64,000 bases of DNA from Halomonas salipaludis (GCF_002286975.1 NZ_NSKB01000004.1:310001-374000), one strand, 5' to 3'; shown: positions 1 through 11,529, counted from the first letter of the stretch. Program-made: numbers and translations. Notes: a model not told the origin generated them from the letters alone.

Positions 1-804
1 GCCGCCCTCCATGTTGAACACCGTGCCTTCACCCCAGCCATGTTCGTCGTCGCCGATCAGGTAGCGCCCGGGGTCGGCAGACAGCGTGGTCTTGCCGGTA
101 CCGGAAAGGCCGAAGAACAGCGTGGTCTCGCCATCTTCACCGACGTTGGCCGAGCAGTGCATGGGCAGCACGTCGGAGTCCGGCAGCAGGAAATTCTGCA
201 CCGAGAACATCGCCTTCTTCATCTCGCCGGCGTAGCGCATGCCGGCGATCAGCACCCGCCGGCCGGCGAAGTCGATGATCACCGTGGACTCGGAGTGGGT
301 ACCGTCGCGGGCCGGATCGCAGACGAAGTCGGCGGCGTTGAGAATCGTCCACTCGTCCTTGCGGGCCAGGTTGTAGGCTTCCGGCCGGACGAACATGGTG
401 CGCCCGAACAGGTTGTGCCAGGCGGTCTCGGTGACGGTGCGAATCGGCAGGTAGTGCTGGGGATCGGCACCGACGTGCAGCTCGGAGACGAAGTGATCGC
501 GCTCGGCGAGATAGGCATCGACGCGCTGCCACAGCGCTTCGAACGCCTCGGCGTCGAACGGCCGGTTGACGCTGCCCCACTCGATCTGCCCGCGGGTGGA
601 GGGCTCGTCGACGATGAAGCGATCGGCGGTGGAGCGCCCGGTACGCTTGCCGGTGTTCACCACCAGGGCGCCGTTGGCGGCAAGCCGCCCTTCTCCGCGC
701 TTGACCGCTCGCTCGGCTAGCTCAGCATGGCTGAGGTTGGTGAAACAGGTCGGCGCGGCAGAGGCCTGGGGCGCGGCGGCGGGTGCGGCTTGGGTCGTGG
801 TCAT
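1..804 (-). CDS. pckA: Phosphoenolpyruvate carboxykinase (ATP), C-terminus cut by window edge
   Basis: The 268 codons present read as the N-terminal half of ATP-dependent PEP carboxykinase, which converts oxaloacetate and ATP to PEP, CO2 and ADP in gluconeogenesis. Visible signatures are the P-loop [14 protein letters not shown], then [10 protein letters not shown] and FNMEGG at the cut edge, and an early [14 protein letters not shown] segment that fits the substrate-binding region. The start (ATG at 804) gives [12 protein letters not shown], an Ala/Pro-rich N-terminus followed by the family-like core. The family is about 510-540 residues, so roughly half is missing to the left. A sigma70-like promoter and a HexR-like site lie upstream. 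Identification is secure; only the exact start is inferred. Confidence 0.96.
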   Translation of the reverse strand, partial: MTTTQAAPAAAPQASAAPTCFTNLSHAELAERAVKRGEGRLAANGALVVNTGKRTGRSTADRFIVDEPSTRGQIEWGSVNRPFDAEAFEALWQRVDAYLAERDHFVSELHVGADPQHYLPIRTVTETAWHNLFGRTMFVRPEAYNLARKDEWTILNAADFVCDPARDGTHSESTVIIDFAGRRVLIAGMRYAGEMKKAMFSVQNFLLPDSDVLPMHCSANVGEDGETTLFFGLSGTGKTTLSADPGRYLIGDDEHGWGEGTVFNMEGG

Positions 805-941
805 GTTGGTGTCCTGGGCCTTGCGGCCGATTCTCTCTCGTTAGCCGGGCGTCTGACGACGCACTAGTGCCTGATGACCCGCCGGTGAACGAGTGGGCTC
901 GTCTCTGATGGTTGGCGGGTGATCGCGTCAAAGGGGCGGCC

Positions 942-969
942 ATTATGGCAAAAACAATTCTTGTAGCAA
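942..969 (-). promoter_or_regulatory. Probable sigma70 promoter of pckA
   Basis: On the minus strand a TTGCTA hexamer (964-969) and a CATAAT hexamer (942-947) are separated by 16 bases. They match TTGACA and TATAAT at 4/6 and 5/6 positions and lie about 140 bases before the pckA start. The fit was read by eye; the transcription start is inferred near 935. Confidence 0.5.
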
Positions 970-992
970 ACGGCGCATTTCGCGGCATTTCT

Positions 993-1007
993 TGTAGTTT
1001 TACTACT
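993..1007. promoter_or_regulatory. HexR-like operator upstream of pckA
   Basis: TGTAGTTTTACTACT matches the HexR consensus TGTARTWWWAYTACA at 14 of 15 positions. HexR is a gammaproteobacterial regulator of central carbon genes, and pckA is a known type of target. The site lies just upstream of the proposed -35 box, where an activator would bind. The assignment to HexR is inference; no hexR gene is in the window. Confidence 0.4.
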
Positions 1008-1030
1008 ACATGAGCGCGAGTTGGTGACGC

Positions 1031-1906
1031 TTAATGAAGCGTGGGCGGCGGCGCATCCGGCGACTCGATCAAGGCCTCGATCTCGGCGGCGCCAAAGTGG
1101 TAGCGGGTATGGCAGAAGTGGCACTGGGTGTCGATGGCCTGCTGCTCCTCGAGGATCTGGCGCAGCTCCTCGGCCCCCAGGCTGTAGAGCGCCTGGGCAA
1201 TGCGCTCCCGCGAGCAGTTGCAGCCAAAGTGCAGCGGCTTGGGCGGAAACACCCGCGCCTGCTCCTCGTGGTAGAGACGGAACAGCAGCGTCTCGGCATC
1301 GAGCTCGAGCAGCTCGCTGTGCTGCAGGGTCGCGGCGAGATGCACGCTGCGCTCCCAGGCATCCGGATCGTGGTGGTTGGCGTCATCAGGCAGCTGCTGG
1401 AGCAGCAGGCCGGCGGCCCGCGCGCCGTCGGCGGCCAGCCACAGCCGGGTCGGCAGCTGCTCCGACTGGCTGAAGTAGGCCTCGAGACAGCCACCCAGGC
1501 TGTCGGCGGAGAGTTCGACGATGCCCTGGTAGCGCTTGCCTTCGCGGGGGTCGAGGGTGATCACGATGCGTCCGGCACCCAGCAGCTCCTTGAACGCTGC
1601 GTCGTCGGCGGGCAGTGGCTGGCCCTCGCCGAGGCGCGCAATGGCGCGCATTTCACCGCCGGGGTTGGACTCGGCCATCAGCAGTTCGAGAGGGCCATCG
1701 CCGCGCACCTCGATGCTCAGGGTACCGTCGAGCTTGACGGTCTCGGTGAGCAGCGCCACCGCGGCCAGCAGCTCGCCGAGCTGGCGGCTAACCGCCAGCG
1801 GGTAGGCGTGGCGGTCGAGCACTTCGCGGTAGGCATGCTCGAGCTGCACGACCTCGCCACGCACATTGGTGCCATCGAAGAGAAAACGCTGAATCTGGTC
1901 GGTCAT
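1031..1906 (-). CDS. hslO: Hsp33 redox-regulated chaperone
   Basis: This 291-residue protein matches Hsp33, a cytoplasmic holdase activated by oxidative unfolding. Its C-terminal redox switch shows the zinc-binding cysteines in order: [12 protein letters not shown] (CxC), then [12 protein letters not shown] (CxxC) about 30 residues on. The N-terminus [20 protein letters not shown] is typical of the family and the length is normal. It lies 27 bases downstream of hslR on the same strand, as in the hslRO pairing of enterobacteria, so the two probably share a transcript. pckA follows on the same strand but has its own apparent promoter. Confidence 0.97.
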   Translation of the reverse strand: MTDQIQRFLFDGTNVRGEVVQLEHAYREVLDRHAYPLAVSRQLGELLAAVALLTETVKLDGTLSIEVRGDGPLELLMAESNPGGEMRAIARLGEGQPLPADDAAFKELLGAGRIVITLDPREGKRYQGIVELSADSLGGCLEAYFSQSEQLPTRLWLAADGARAAGLLLQQLPDDANHHDPDAWERSVHLAATLQHSELLELDAETLLFRLYHEEQARVFPPKPLHFGCNCSRERIAQALYSLGAEELRQILEEQQAIDTQCHFCHTRYHFGAAEIEALIESPDAPPPTLH

Positions 1907-1933
1907 GGGTCTCTCGGGTAACGGGTAGAACGG

Positions 1934-2323
1934 TCAGTCATCGCCCTGACGGCGCTGGAAACGGGTGATCTCGCGGCGCTGCTTCTTGTCGGGGCGCTTG
2001 AGGGGATGCTGCATGGCCTGGTTGGTGAGCCGCCGCGCTTCGGCTTCGCGCTCGCGGCGCGCCACGCTGTCGGCGGTTTCGCGATACAGCTCGCGGGCCT
2101 CGGGAGCGCCACGGCGCTGGCCGGAGAGCGCCACCACCTCGACCTCGAGGATGTCCCAGCCCTGGGGCACCCGCACCAGGGCGCCGGTCTCGACGTTCTT
2201 GCTGGTCTTGGCGCGGGCGCCGTTGTAGTGCACCTTGCCACCCTCGATGGCCTTCTTGGCCAGCTGGCGGGTCTTGAAGAAACGCGCGGCCCACAGCCAC
2301 TTGTCGAGTCGGACGTTATCCAT
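1934..2323 (-). CDS. hslR: Ribosome-associated heat-shock protein Hsp15 (S4 domain)
   Basis: This 129-residue protein begins MDNVRLDKWLWAARFFKTR, the S4 RNA-binding opening of Hsp15, followed by AIEGGKVHYNGARAKTSK. Hsp15 binds stalled 50S subunits carrying nascent chains and helps recycle them. The basic C-terminus (RPDKKQRREITRFQRRQ) is typical. ATG at 2323 is preferred because a GGAG sits six bases before it; an in-frame ATG at 2335 would have its purine run directly against the start codon. It lies between the nucleotidase gene and hslO, all on the minus strand with short gaps, consistent with one operon. Confidence 0.95.
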   Translation of the reverse strand: MDNVRLDKWLWAARFFKTRQLAKKAIEGGKVHYNGARAKTSKNVETGALVRVPQGWDILEVEVVALSGQRRGAPEARELYRETADSVARREREAEARRLTNQAMQHPLKRPDKKQRREITRFQRRQGDD

Positions 2324-2338
2324 GGCGCTCTCCATCCT

Positions 2339-3004
2339 TCAATGCGGCGGTCGCTCATCGGGCAGGATCGCGGCAAATCGATCCAGGGCAATAAACTCTT
2401 CTAGGGCCTTCTCGGGCCGGCTGCTGTCGGGCTGCTTGATGCCCAGCAGGTGGCGAATGCCGTACTCGCGGGCGCTCTCCAGCACGTGAGGGTTGTCGTC
2501 GATGAACAGGGTGCGGGCGGGGTCGAAGGGCTCGACCTCCTGCAGCTCGAACCAGAACTCCTGGGCCTCCTTGGCCACCCCCAGGTCCGCCGAGGAGACG
2601 ATCGCATCGAGATACGCCTCGAGGCCGGTCAGCGGTAGCTTGAGCGCCAGACTGGCACGGTCGGCATTGGTCGCCAGCACCACCCGCGGATGGGAGCGTT
2701 TGAGCCACTTGAGAAAGTCCAGGGCATCGCTGCGCAGCCCGATCAGGTGCTGCACCTCGCGCTTGAGGGCGACGATATCGACGTTCAGCTCGTCGCTCCA
2801 GTAGCTCAGGCTGTACCAGTTGAGGGTGCCCTGCTCACCGATGATGCGCGCCTTGAGGGCATCCTGGGCGGCGGCGTCGAGGCGATGCAGCTCGGCATAG
2901 CGCCGCGGCAGGTGCTCGAGCCAGAAGTGGCTGTCGAAGTGCAAATCCAGCAGCGTACCGTCCATGTCCAGCAGCACGGTGTCGATGGCCCGCCAGTCGA
3001 TCAT
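2339..3004 (-). CDS. yrfG: HAD-family GMP/IMP nucleotidase, YrfG-like
   Basis: This 221-residue HAD hydrolase resembles E. coli YrfG (222 residues), which dephosphorylates GMP and IMP. Motif I is LLDMDGTLLDLHFDSHFW, motif II is VVLATNADR, and the acidic motif IV is LFIDDNPHVLESAREYG. The start MIDWRAIDTV is chosen because a GGAG lies upstream at good spacing and the frame before it shows no family similarity. It is followed closely by hslR, the same order as yrfG-hslR-hslO in E. coli, and it is divergent from nudE. Substrate assignment rests on orthology. Confidence 0.92.
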   Translation of the reverse strand: MIDWRAIDTVLLDMDGTLLDLHFDSHFWLEHLPRRYAELHRLDAAAQDALKARIIGEQGTLNWYSLSYWSDELNVDIVALKREVQHLIGLRSDALDFLKWLKRSHPRVVLATNADRASLALKLPLTGLEAYLDAIVSSADLGVAKEAQEFWFELQEVEPFDPARTLFIDDNPHVLESAREYGIRHLLGIKQPDSSRPEKALEEFIALDRFAAILPDERPPH

Positions 3005-3097
3005 GCTCAGGGCTCCGCAGTGGTGAATCGAGAGTGGTATTGTACGCGAACCGATGGGCCGAGACACGGCCCGCCATGCGGCCTGCCAGGAGTCACC

Positions 3098-3676
3098 ATG
3101 TCAGCACCCTATCCGCAAAAGCCCCAGATCCTGTCGCGCCAGGAGGTCGCGCGCAGCCGACTGTTCAACGTCGAGCAGCTGGAGCTCAGATTTTCCAACG
3201 GTGAAGAGCGCATCTTCGAACGGCTGACGGGCAGCGATCACGGCGCGGTGATGATCGTTGCCATGCCCGACCCCGAGCATGTGCTACTGATTCGTGAATA
3301 CGCTGCGGGCTTCGAGGACTACGTGCTGACCCTGCCCAAGGGGCTGGTCGATCCCGGTGAGGACATCATCGGCGCCGCCAATCGCGAGTTGATGGAGGAG
3401 TGCGGCTTTGGCGCCAGCAGCATCGAGCCGCTGGCCGAGCTGTCGCTAGCGCCCAACTACATGCGCCACCGCATGCAGGTGATGCTGGCCACCGACCTCT
3501 ATCCCAAGCGCCTGCCCGGCGACGAGCCGGAGCCGCTGATCGTCGAGACCCACGCTATCGACGAGCTGCCCGCGCTGCTGGCCCGCGACGACTTCCATGA
3601 AGCGCGCGCCATCGCCGCGCTATACATCGCCCGCGACCTGCTGCGCGAGCGCCGCGAGGGGCTCGATCTGTGGTAG
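3098..3676 (+). CDS. nudE: ADP compounds hydrolase NudE (Nudix)
   Basis: This 192-residue protein carries a full Nudix box: G at the start of GLVDPGEDIIGAANREL, then MEECGF, fitting Gx5Ex7REUxEExGU. NudE hydrolyses ADP-ribose, NADH and Ap3A/Ap2A-type compounds. The ATG at 3098 is preceded by CAGGAG. It is divergent from the yrfG-hslR-hslO operon with a 93-base spacer, the arrangement seen in enterobacteria (nudE next to yrfF/yrfG), which supports the NudE name over a generic Nudix call. Confidence 0.93.
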   Translation: MSAPYPQKPQILSRQEVARSRLFNVEQLELRFSNGEERIFERLTGSDHGAVMIVAMPDPEHVLLIREYAAGFEDYVLTLPKGLVDPGEDIIGAANRELMEECGFGASSIEPLAELSLAPNYMRHRMQVMLATDLYPKRLPGDEPEPLIVETHAIDELPALLARDDFHEARAIAALYIARDLLRERREGLDLW

Positions 3677-3739
3677 GTTTTCGCCCTGCCACCGGCGTCC
3701 CTCATAAGGTGCAACTGCGACAGTCTTGCCTAGTATCTC

Positions 3740-4780
3740 TTAGAGGCTGACCCAGCGGCCCTGGCGATGGCTGTCGAGCCCTGCCTCGAGCAGGCGCATT
3801 GAGCGCAGCGCATCCTCGACGCCTACCGGCATCTCGCTGCTGCCGCTCAAGGCCGCGACCACGCCGCGGTAGTAGGCCAGGTAGTCGCCGGGCAGCGTGG
3901 CATAAGACGCTTCGCGGACTTGCCCCTCGCTACCTTCGGCGAGGCTGAGAGAGCCGTCACGAGGATCCACGCCCCACTCCGGTACCGGCGTCTCGCCGGC
4001 CTTGAGCCGCGCTTCCTGGGGATCGAGGCCGTACTTGACGTAGCTGCCCTGGGTGCCGTGGACGCGAAAGCGCGGCGTCTCGGCGGCGACCAGGGTACTG
4101 GCGGCCAGGCTGACCCGACAGCCCGGGTAGTCGAGCAGGCACAGGAAGTCGTCCTCGACACTGGCCTCGTCGCGCTGCCTGGCCAGGTTGAGCTGGATGG
4201 CACGGGGCATGCCGAACAGCTCGCAGGCCTGGTCGAGCAGGTGTGGGCCCAGGTCGTACCAGATGCCACCGCCGGGGCGCGGCTTCTCGCGCCAGCGGTC
4301 GCGCACCGCCGGGCGGAAGCGGTCAAAGCGCGACTCAAGGCTCACCACCCGGCCCAGCTCACCGCTGGCCAGCAGCGCCTTGAGGGTCAGGAAGTCGCTG
4401 TCCCAGCGGCGGTTATGAAATACCGATAGGCGCCGCCCGGCGTCGTCGGCCAGACTCTTGAGCTGCCTGGCCTCGGCCAGGGTCACCGTGAACGGCTTGT
4501 CGAGCACCACGTGCTTGCCCGCTGCCAGGGCCGCCTTGGCCAACGGGAAGTGGGTCTCGTTGGGGGTCGGAATCACCACCAGATCGACGTCGTCGCGGGC
4601 CAGCAGCGCCTGGGGCGTAGCCGCCACGTCCACCTCGGGCAGCGCCGCGGCGACCTTGGCGGCATCGCTGGACGACACCGCCACCAGCTGCAGGCCGGGG
4701 GTAGCCCGGATCAGCGGTACATGGAAAGTCTGGCTGGCGAAACCGAAGCCGACCACGGCGACGTTGACATCGTGCGGCAT
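3740..4780 (-). CDS. ydgJ: Gfo/Idh/MocA-family oxidoreductase, YdgJ-like
   Basis: This 346-residue NAD(P)-dependent dehydrogenase has the Rossmann motif VAVVGFGFASQTFHVP at its N-terminus and the family signature KHVVLDKPFTVTLAEA, with the catalytic lysine region near residue 95, followed by SVFHNRRWDSDFLTLK. Its length and these blocks match E. coli YdgJ closely; the natural substrate is not established. ATG at 4780 is chosen because AAGGAG lies seven bases upstream; a GTG two codons earlier has no such spacing. It is convergent with nudE across a 63-base gap. Confidence 0.9.
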   Translation of the reverse strand: MPHDVNVAVVGFGFASQTFHVPLIRATPGLQLVAVSSSDAAKVAAALPEVDVAATPQALLARDDVDLVVIPTPNETHFPLAKAALAAGKHVVLDKPFTVTLAEARQLKSLADDAGRRLSVFHNRRWDSDFLTLKALLASGELGRVVSLESRFDRFRPAVRDRWREKPRPGGGIWYDLGPHLLDQACELFGMPRAIQLNLARQRDEASVEDDFLCLLDYPGCRVSLAASTLVAAETPRFRVHGTQGSYVKYGLDPQEARLKAGETPVPEWGVDPRDGSLSLAEGSEGQVREASYATLPGDYLAYYRGVVAALSGSSEMPVGVEDALRSMRLLEAGLDSHRQGRWVSL

Positions 4781-4861
4781 GGGCACTCCTTGTCGGTGGC
4801 TTATGACGATATGGCGTGACGCATATCAAGAAACGGTCAAAGAAAGATCATCTCGACCTTG

Positions 4862-4877
4862 GTATAGGGGTCCATAC
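4862..4877. promoter_or_regulatory. Interrupted palindrome in the promoter region of the small gene
   Basis: GTAT (4862-4865) and ATAC (4874-4877) flank an 8-base G-rich centre, AGGGGTCC. The site lies 47 bases before the start of the 35-residue gene at 4925. A G-tract between GTAT/ATAC arms recalls CsoR/RcnR-type and some MerR-type operators, but this is inference only. Confidence 0.3.
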
Positions 4878-4924
4878 TCAGGGGGCTGTTTGCAACCCCG
4901 TCACCCACCCAAGGAGGCAAACGC

Positions 4925-5032
4925 ATGTGCTGTTCAGAAGAGAGTCTAGCGCTACTGGAGACATGGTATGCGCTGGAGTGCCAGCTACAAGCGCTGGCCG
5001 AGCCCCCGGTTAGGCTGAACGAAGCGGCGTGA
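4925..5032 (+). CDS. 35-residue cysteine-containing small protein
   Basis: A 35-codon frame encodes MCCSEESLALLE, TWYALECQLQALAE and PPVRLNEAA. It has a perfect AAGGAGG Shine-Dalgarno (4911-4917) seven bases before the ATG and ends 20 bases before a strong intrinsic terminator, so it looks like a complete transcription unit. Cysteines are at positions 2, 3 and 19; the middle is leucine/alanine-rich and could form a short amphipathic helix. There is no signal peptide or transmembrane stretch. I do not recognise the family. The CC dipeptide at the N-terminus could bind metal or be redox-active, but that is speculation. Confidence 0.65.
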   Translation: MCCSEESLALLETWYALECQLQALAEPPVRLNEAA

Positions 5033-5052
5033 TCCGCCGCTGCCGACAATTC

Positions 5053-5086
5053 GAGCCCCCGCCTCCAGGCGGGGGCTCGCTGTTTC
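5053..5086 (+). terminator. Intrinsic terminator after the small gene
   Basis: GAGCCCCCGCCT pairs perfectly with AGGCGGGGGCTC across a CC centre (5053-5078) and is followed by GCTGTTT. It lies 20 bases after the stop of the 35-residue gene. From 5087 to the SDR stop at 5248 I see no gene or clear signal. Confidence 0.85.
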
Positions 5087-5247
5087 CTCATGGCCGAACC
5101 GGCACCGCCAGGCAACCCTCACCGCATTGGACAGTCGACGTCATAGAGGCCAACTGGCGGTGTCAGCCAAGGCCCCTTCCGCAGAGGGAGCAGCCCCCTG
5201 GTCGCGGGTCGTCTCCTTCTATTGGTATGGCGCCGCGGGAAGAGCGC

Positions 5248-6042
5248 TTACGTCAAGGTGTCGACGATCCCGCCTTCCACGCGTAGCGCCGCCCCGGTGG
5301 TTGCACTGGCCTGGAGCGAAGCGGCATAGACGCTCATGCTAGCGACTTCCTCTGGTGTTGCTAAGCGCTGGATGATCGAAGAAGGACGGTTCTCCTGGAC
5401 GAAACGGGCTTCCATCTCTTGCTGTGAAACTCCTTCGTTTTCGGCCATTTCACGTAGCATATTGAGCACCCCTTCGGAGCGGGTCGGCCCTGGCAGAATG
5501 GCATTTACCGTCACCTGAGTGCCGCTGAGCACCTTGGCTAGCCCCCGCGACACCGACAGCAGGGCCGATTTGGTCATACCGTAATGGACCATCTCGCTGG
5601 GAATGTTGATGCCCGATTCGCTGGATAGAAACTGAATGCGGCCCCAGTCACGCTCGCGCATGCCTTGAGCATAGTGGCGGGAAAGCCGCACAGCACTCAT
5701 GATGTTGACATCGAAGAAGTGCTGCCAGGTGGCGTCATCCACCTCGAAAAAGTCCTGTGGCCCGAAGATGCCGACATTATTGATCAGGATATCCGTGCTG
5801 GGCTGCTGCTCGATCAACGCTTGGCAGCCTTCAGCCGTACCGAGATCGGCCGCCATGCCTTCTATCCTGGCGTTGGGTGCGTCTTTTTTAAGCACACCAA
5901 TGGCCTCGTCGACCCGCGCCTGAGTTCGCCCTGTAATAACCACATCGGCACCCGCATTGGCCAGCCCCCGGGCAATGGCAAAGCCGATGCCTGCCGTGGA
6001 ACCGGTAATAATGGCGTGTTGGCCGCTTAGATCAATCTGCAT
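5248..6042 (-). CDS. Short-chain dehydrogenase/reductase
   Basis: This 264-residue SDR begins MQIDLSGQHAIITGSTAGIGFA, with the TGxxxGIG cofactor motif near residue 14. The structural motif NNVGIF and the catalytic set FLSSESG and HYGMTKSA (Ser, Tyr, Lys) are intact. The C-terminus ALRVEGGIVDTLT is typical. The start is supported by AAGGAGG eight bases before the ATG. The fold and an NAD(P)H-dependent redox role are secure, but the substrate cannot be told from the sequence. It appears monocistronic. Two palindromes in its upstream region suggest repressor control. Confidence 0.9.
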   Translation of the reverse strand: MQIDLSGQHAIITGSTAGIGFAIARGLANAGADVVITGRTQARVDEAIGVLKKDAPNARIEGMAADLGTAEGCQALIEQQPSTDILINNVGIFGPQDFFEVDDATWQHFFDVNIMSAVRLSRHYAQGMRERDWGRIQFLSSESGINIPSEMVHYGMTKSALLSVSRGLAKVLSGTQVTVNAILPGPTRSEGVLNMLREMAENEGVSQQEMEARFVQENRPSSIIQRLATPEEVASMSVYAASLQASATTGAALRVEGGIVDTLT

Positions 6043-6080
6043 AGGTGGCCTCCTTACTACCTGAGTGTCACTGCTTTTTC

Positions 6081-6101
6081 TGCGTTTCAATATGCAACGC
6101 A
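6081..6101. promoter_or_regulatory. Inverted repeat upstream of the SDR gene
   Basis: TGCGTT (6081-6086) and AACGCA (6096-6101) are perfect 6-base arms around a 9-base centre. The repeat lies about 40 bases upstream of the SDR start, within the likely promoter. It could be an operator; the regulator is unknown. Confidence 0.35.
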
Positions 6102-6119
6102 TTAATCCATTGCTGACTA

Positions 6120-6136
6120 ATGAGCATGATGCTCAT
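6120..6136. promoter_or_regulatory. 17-base perfect palindrome upstream of the SDR gene
   Basis: ATGAGCAT (6120-6127) and ATGCTCAT (6129-6136) are exact inverted copies around a single G. The site is about 80 bases before the SDR start and outside any coding frame I accept. Size and symmetry fit a dimeric repressor operator. Confidence 0.4.
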
Positions 6137-6255
6137 CCAGGCTTTTTCAAGGGGGACCTGCACAGCGTCTTGATTGCCGTCCTGTCGTTGAGGGGTCATG
6201 ACAGGCCCTGGTGCAGTACCTTTTCCTCTACCTGCCCAGGGCCAGTTCGATAGCT

Positions 6256-8100
6256 TCAATCCAGCTTGGACAGATCGCGTACCGCGCCCTTGTCCGCCGA
6301 GGTGGCCAGCAGCGCATAGGCCTTGAGCGCCGCCGAGACCTTGCGGTCACGCTGGATGCGCGGCTTCCAGGCGTTCTTGCCGCGGGCCTCCTCGGCCTCG
6401 CGGCGAGCCGCCAGCTCGACATCGCTGAGCTTGACGTTGATCGCCCGCTTGGGGATATCGATGTGGATGATATCGCCGCTCTCGATCAGGCCGATGGCGC
6501 CACCCGCGGCGGCTTCCGGCGAGACGTGGCCGATCGACAGGCCCGAGCTGCCGCCGGAGAAACGGCCATCGGTCATCAGCGCGCACACCTTGCCGAGGCC
6601 CTTGGACTTGAGATAGGAGGTCGGGTAGAGCATCTCCTGCATGCCGGGACCGCCGCGCGGGCCCTCGTAGCGCACCACTACTACCTCGCCGGGCTTCACC
6701 AGCCCGCCCAGTACGTGCTCCACCGCCTGATCCTGGGACTCGACCACGTGGGCCGGCCCCTCGAACACCAGGATCGAGTCGTCGACGCCGGCGGTCTTTA
6801 CCACGCAGCCGTCCACGGCGATATTGCCGAACAGCACCGCCAGGCCGCCTTCGCGGGAGAAGGCGTGCTCGAGATCGCGGATACAGCCGCTGACGCGGTC
6901 GCCGTCGAGGCTCGGCCAGCGCGCGGCCTGGGAGAAGGCGGTCTGGGTCGGGATGCCGCCGGGGCCGGCCTTGAAGAACTCCACCACCGCGGGGCTGGGA
7001 TTACGCATGATGTCCCACTCGTCCAGCGCCGCCTTGAGGGTGTCGCCATACACGGTGGGCACGCGGGTATCCAGCACCCCGGCGCGGTCCAGCTCGCCAA
7101 GGATCGCCATGATCCCGCCGGCGCGGTGGCAGTCCTCGATATGGTACTGCTGGGTGTTGGGCGCCAGCTTGCATAGCTGCGGCACCTCCCGCGACAGGCG
7201 GTCGATGTCGGCCATGGTGAAGTCGACCTCGGCCTCCTGGGCGGCGGCCAGCAGGTGCAGGATGGTGTTGGTGGAACCGCCCATGGCGATGTCCAGGGTC
7301 ATGGCGTTCTTGAACGCCGCCTTGGAGCCGATGGCGCGCGGCAGCAGGTGTGCCTCGTCCCCCTCGTAGACGCGCTTGGCGAGTTCGACGATGCGGCTGC
7401 CCGCCTCCTCGAACAGCCGGCGGCGATCAGCATGGGTGGCCAACACCGTGCCATTGCCCGGCAGCGCCAGGCCCAGCGCCTCCATCAGACAGTTCATCGA
7501 GTTGGCGGTAAACATCCCCGAGCAGCTACCGCAGGTGGGGCAGGCGCTGCGCTCGATCTCATCGATCTCCTCGTCGCTGTACTTGTCGTCGGCGGCGTAG
7601 ATCATGGCGTCGATCAGGTCGATGCCGTGGTCGAGCAGCTTGGTCTTGCCGGCCTCCATGGGGCCGCCGGAGACGAAGATCACCGGAATGTTGAGACGCA
7701 TCGCGGCGTTGAGCATCCCCGGAGTGATCTTGTCGCAGTTGGAGATGCACACCAGCGCATCGGCGCAGTGAGCATTGACCATGTACTCGACGCTGTCGGC
7801 GATCAGGTCGCGACTGGGCAGCGAATAGAGCATGCCGTCGTGGCCCATGGCGATGCCATCGTCCACGGCGATGGTGTTGAACTCCTTGGCCACCCCGCCG
7901 GCCTTCTCGATCTCGCGAGCCACCAACTGGCCCATGTCCTTGAGATGCACGTGACCGGGCACGAACTGGGTAAAGGAGTTGGCCACGGCGATGATCGGCT
8001 TGTGGAAGTCGTCATCCTTCATGCCGGTGGCGCGCCACAGGGCGCGGGCGCCGGCCATGTTGCGGCCGGCGGTGGTGGTACGCGAACGATACTCGGGCAT
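6256..8100 (-). CDS. ilvD: Dihydroxy-acid dehydratase
   Basis: This 614-residue protein is full length for IlvD, which dehydrates dihydroxy acids to the 2-keto acids of valine, leucine and isoleucine synthesis. It starts [20 protein letters not shown] and carries the iron-sulfur cysteines in [13 protein letters not shown] and [19 protein letters not shown], plus the C-terminal [20 protein letters not shown] block. It sits alone on the minus strand; the 180 bases before its start (8101-8280) hold no gene that I can see. Confidence 0.98.
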   Translation of the reverse strand: MPEYRSRTTTAGRNMAGARALWRATGMKDDDFHKPIIAVANSFTQFVPGHVHLKDMGQLVAREIEKAGGVAKEFNTIAVDDGIAMGHDGMLYSLPSRDLIADSVEYMVNAHCADALVCISNCDKITPGMLNAAMRLNIPVIFVSGGPMEAGKTKLLDHGIDLIDAMIYAADDKYSDEEIDEIERSACPTCGSCSGMFTANSMNCLMEALGLALPGNGTVLATHADRRRLFEEAGSRIVELAKRVYEGDEAHLLPRAIGSKAAFKNAMTLDIAMGGSTNTILHLLAAAQEAEVDFTMADIDRLSREVPQLCKLAPNTQQYHIEDCHRAGGIMAILGELDRAGVLDTRVPTVYGDTLKAALDEWDIMRNPSPAVVEFFKAGPGGIPTQTAFSQAARWPSLDGDRVSGCIRDLEHAFSREGGLAVLFGNIAVDGCVVKTAGVDDSILVFEGPAHVVESQDQAVEHVLGGLVKPGEVVVVRYEGPRGGPGMQEMLYPTSYLKSKGLGKVCALMTDGRFSGGSSGLSIGHVSPEAAAGGAIGLIESGDIIHIDIPKRAINVKLSDVELAARREAEEARGKNAWKPRIQRDRKVSAALKAYALLATSADKGAVRDLSKLD

Positions 8101-8280
8101 GCTGTCCTCTAGCGTCGATGCCGCCTGCGGCCGCCCTCACGGTGTGGGCGACCGGCGGTCTTGATAGGAAGTCGTGCAGCAATTTTGTCATGCGCGCCGG
8201 GGGCGCGCCACTGCCGCTGCCCCGAGGAGGCTAATAGCCACGGCCATGCTCTGAAAAATCGGCGAGCGAAGGTCAGAGGG

Positions 8281-8955
8281 CTAGCTACCAAGCCAAATAA
8301 CGTGGCGAGCCCCCTTCCCCGGCCTATGCGCCCGCACCTGATGCTCGCTGACGCTGAACCCGACCCGCTTGAGGCGCTCGCTGAAGCCAGCATCACGCCC
8401 TGCCGACCACACCGCCAGCACGCCGTCCTGGCGCAGCGCACGCTGGGCGCTCTCCAGGCCGCGCGGCGAGTAGACGAGGTCGTTGTCCTTGCGGGTCATG
8501 CCTTCGGGGCCGTTGTCGATATCCAGCATGATGGCGTCGAAGTCACCGGGGGAGTCGCGCATCAGGGCCGCCACGTCGCCGACGTGCACCCGGGTGCGTG
8601 GATCGTCCAGCGGCCGCCCCGCCGCCTGGCCAAGCGGGCCACGGTTCCAGTCGACCACCTCGGGTACCAGCTCGGCGACCACCACCTCGGCATCACTGCC
8701 CAGCGCGGCCAGTGCCGCGGCGAGGGTAAAGCCCATGCCCAGGCCCCCGACCAATACACGCGCGCCTGGTCGGGCGGCGACGTCTGCGCAAGCCAGCTCG
8801 GCCAGCGCATCCTCGGAGCCGTGCAGGCGGCTGTTCATCAGGTCGCCGGGCTGGCCGACGATACGAATCGAAAACTCGTCGTTACGCTGCAGCAGCCTGA
8901 GTTCCGTGCCCTGGCCGGGAATGGCGGCCCGGCCGATTTCTGCGAATTTTGCCAT
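8281..8955 (-). CDS. Spermidine-synthase-like SAM-binding protein
   Basis: This 224-residue protein has a Rossmann-type methyltransferase core: RVLVGGLGMGFTLAAAL is the glycine-rich nucleotide loop, VVVAELVPEVVDWN follows as the acidic strand, and FDAIMLDIDNGPEGM carries a conserved acidic loop. It fits the spermidine-synthase-like superfamily (COG0421 type), but I cannot see the specific polyamine-binding pocket, so a true aminopropyltransferase role is doubtful; a small-molecule methyltransferase is equally possible. The start MAKFAEIGRAAIP is the first ATG of the frame. It lies 39 bases downstream of lon on the same strand and may be co-transcribed. Confidence 0.75.
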   Translation of the reverse strand: MAKFAEIGRAAIPGQGTELRLLQRNDEFSIRIVGQPGDLMNSRLHGSEDALAELACADVAARPGARVLVGGLGMGFTLAAALAALGSDAEVVVAELVPEVVDWNRGPLGQAAGRPLDDPRTRVHVGDVAALMRDSPGDFDAIMLDIDNGPEGMTRKDNDLVYSPRGLESAQRALRQDGVLAVWSAGRDAGFSERLKRVGFSVSEHQVRAHRPGKGARHVIWLGS

Positions 8956-8994
8956 GTGATCTCGTCATGTCGTGGGGTGGGCACGGGGCCCCGG

Positions 8995-11424
<2,430 letters not shown>

Positions 11425-11529
11425 GCATCCTGTTGGCAGCGGTGGGCAGTTGCCCTGATGCCAACAGGAATGCGGGCGAGGCGAGCAAACTTCAAGCGTG
11501 GCCGTCGCTTATCTCGGTTGGCGCCGCGG

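Noticed and set aside
6068-6259. A 63-codon minus-strand frame after ilvD
   Set aside because: It overlaps the SDR palindromes, has no ribosome-binding site and no known similarity.
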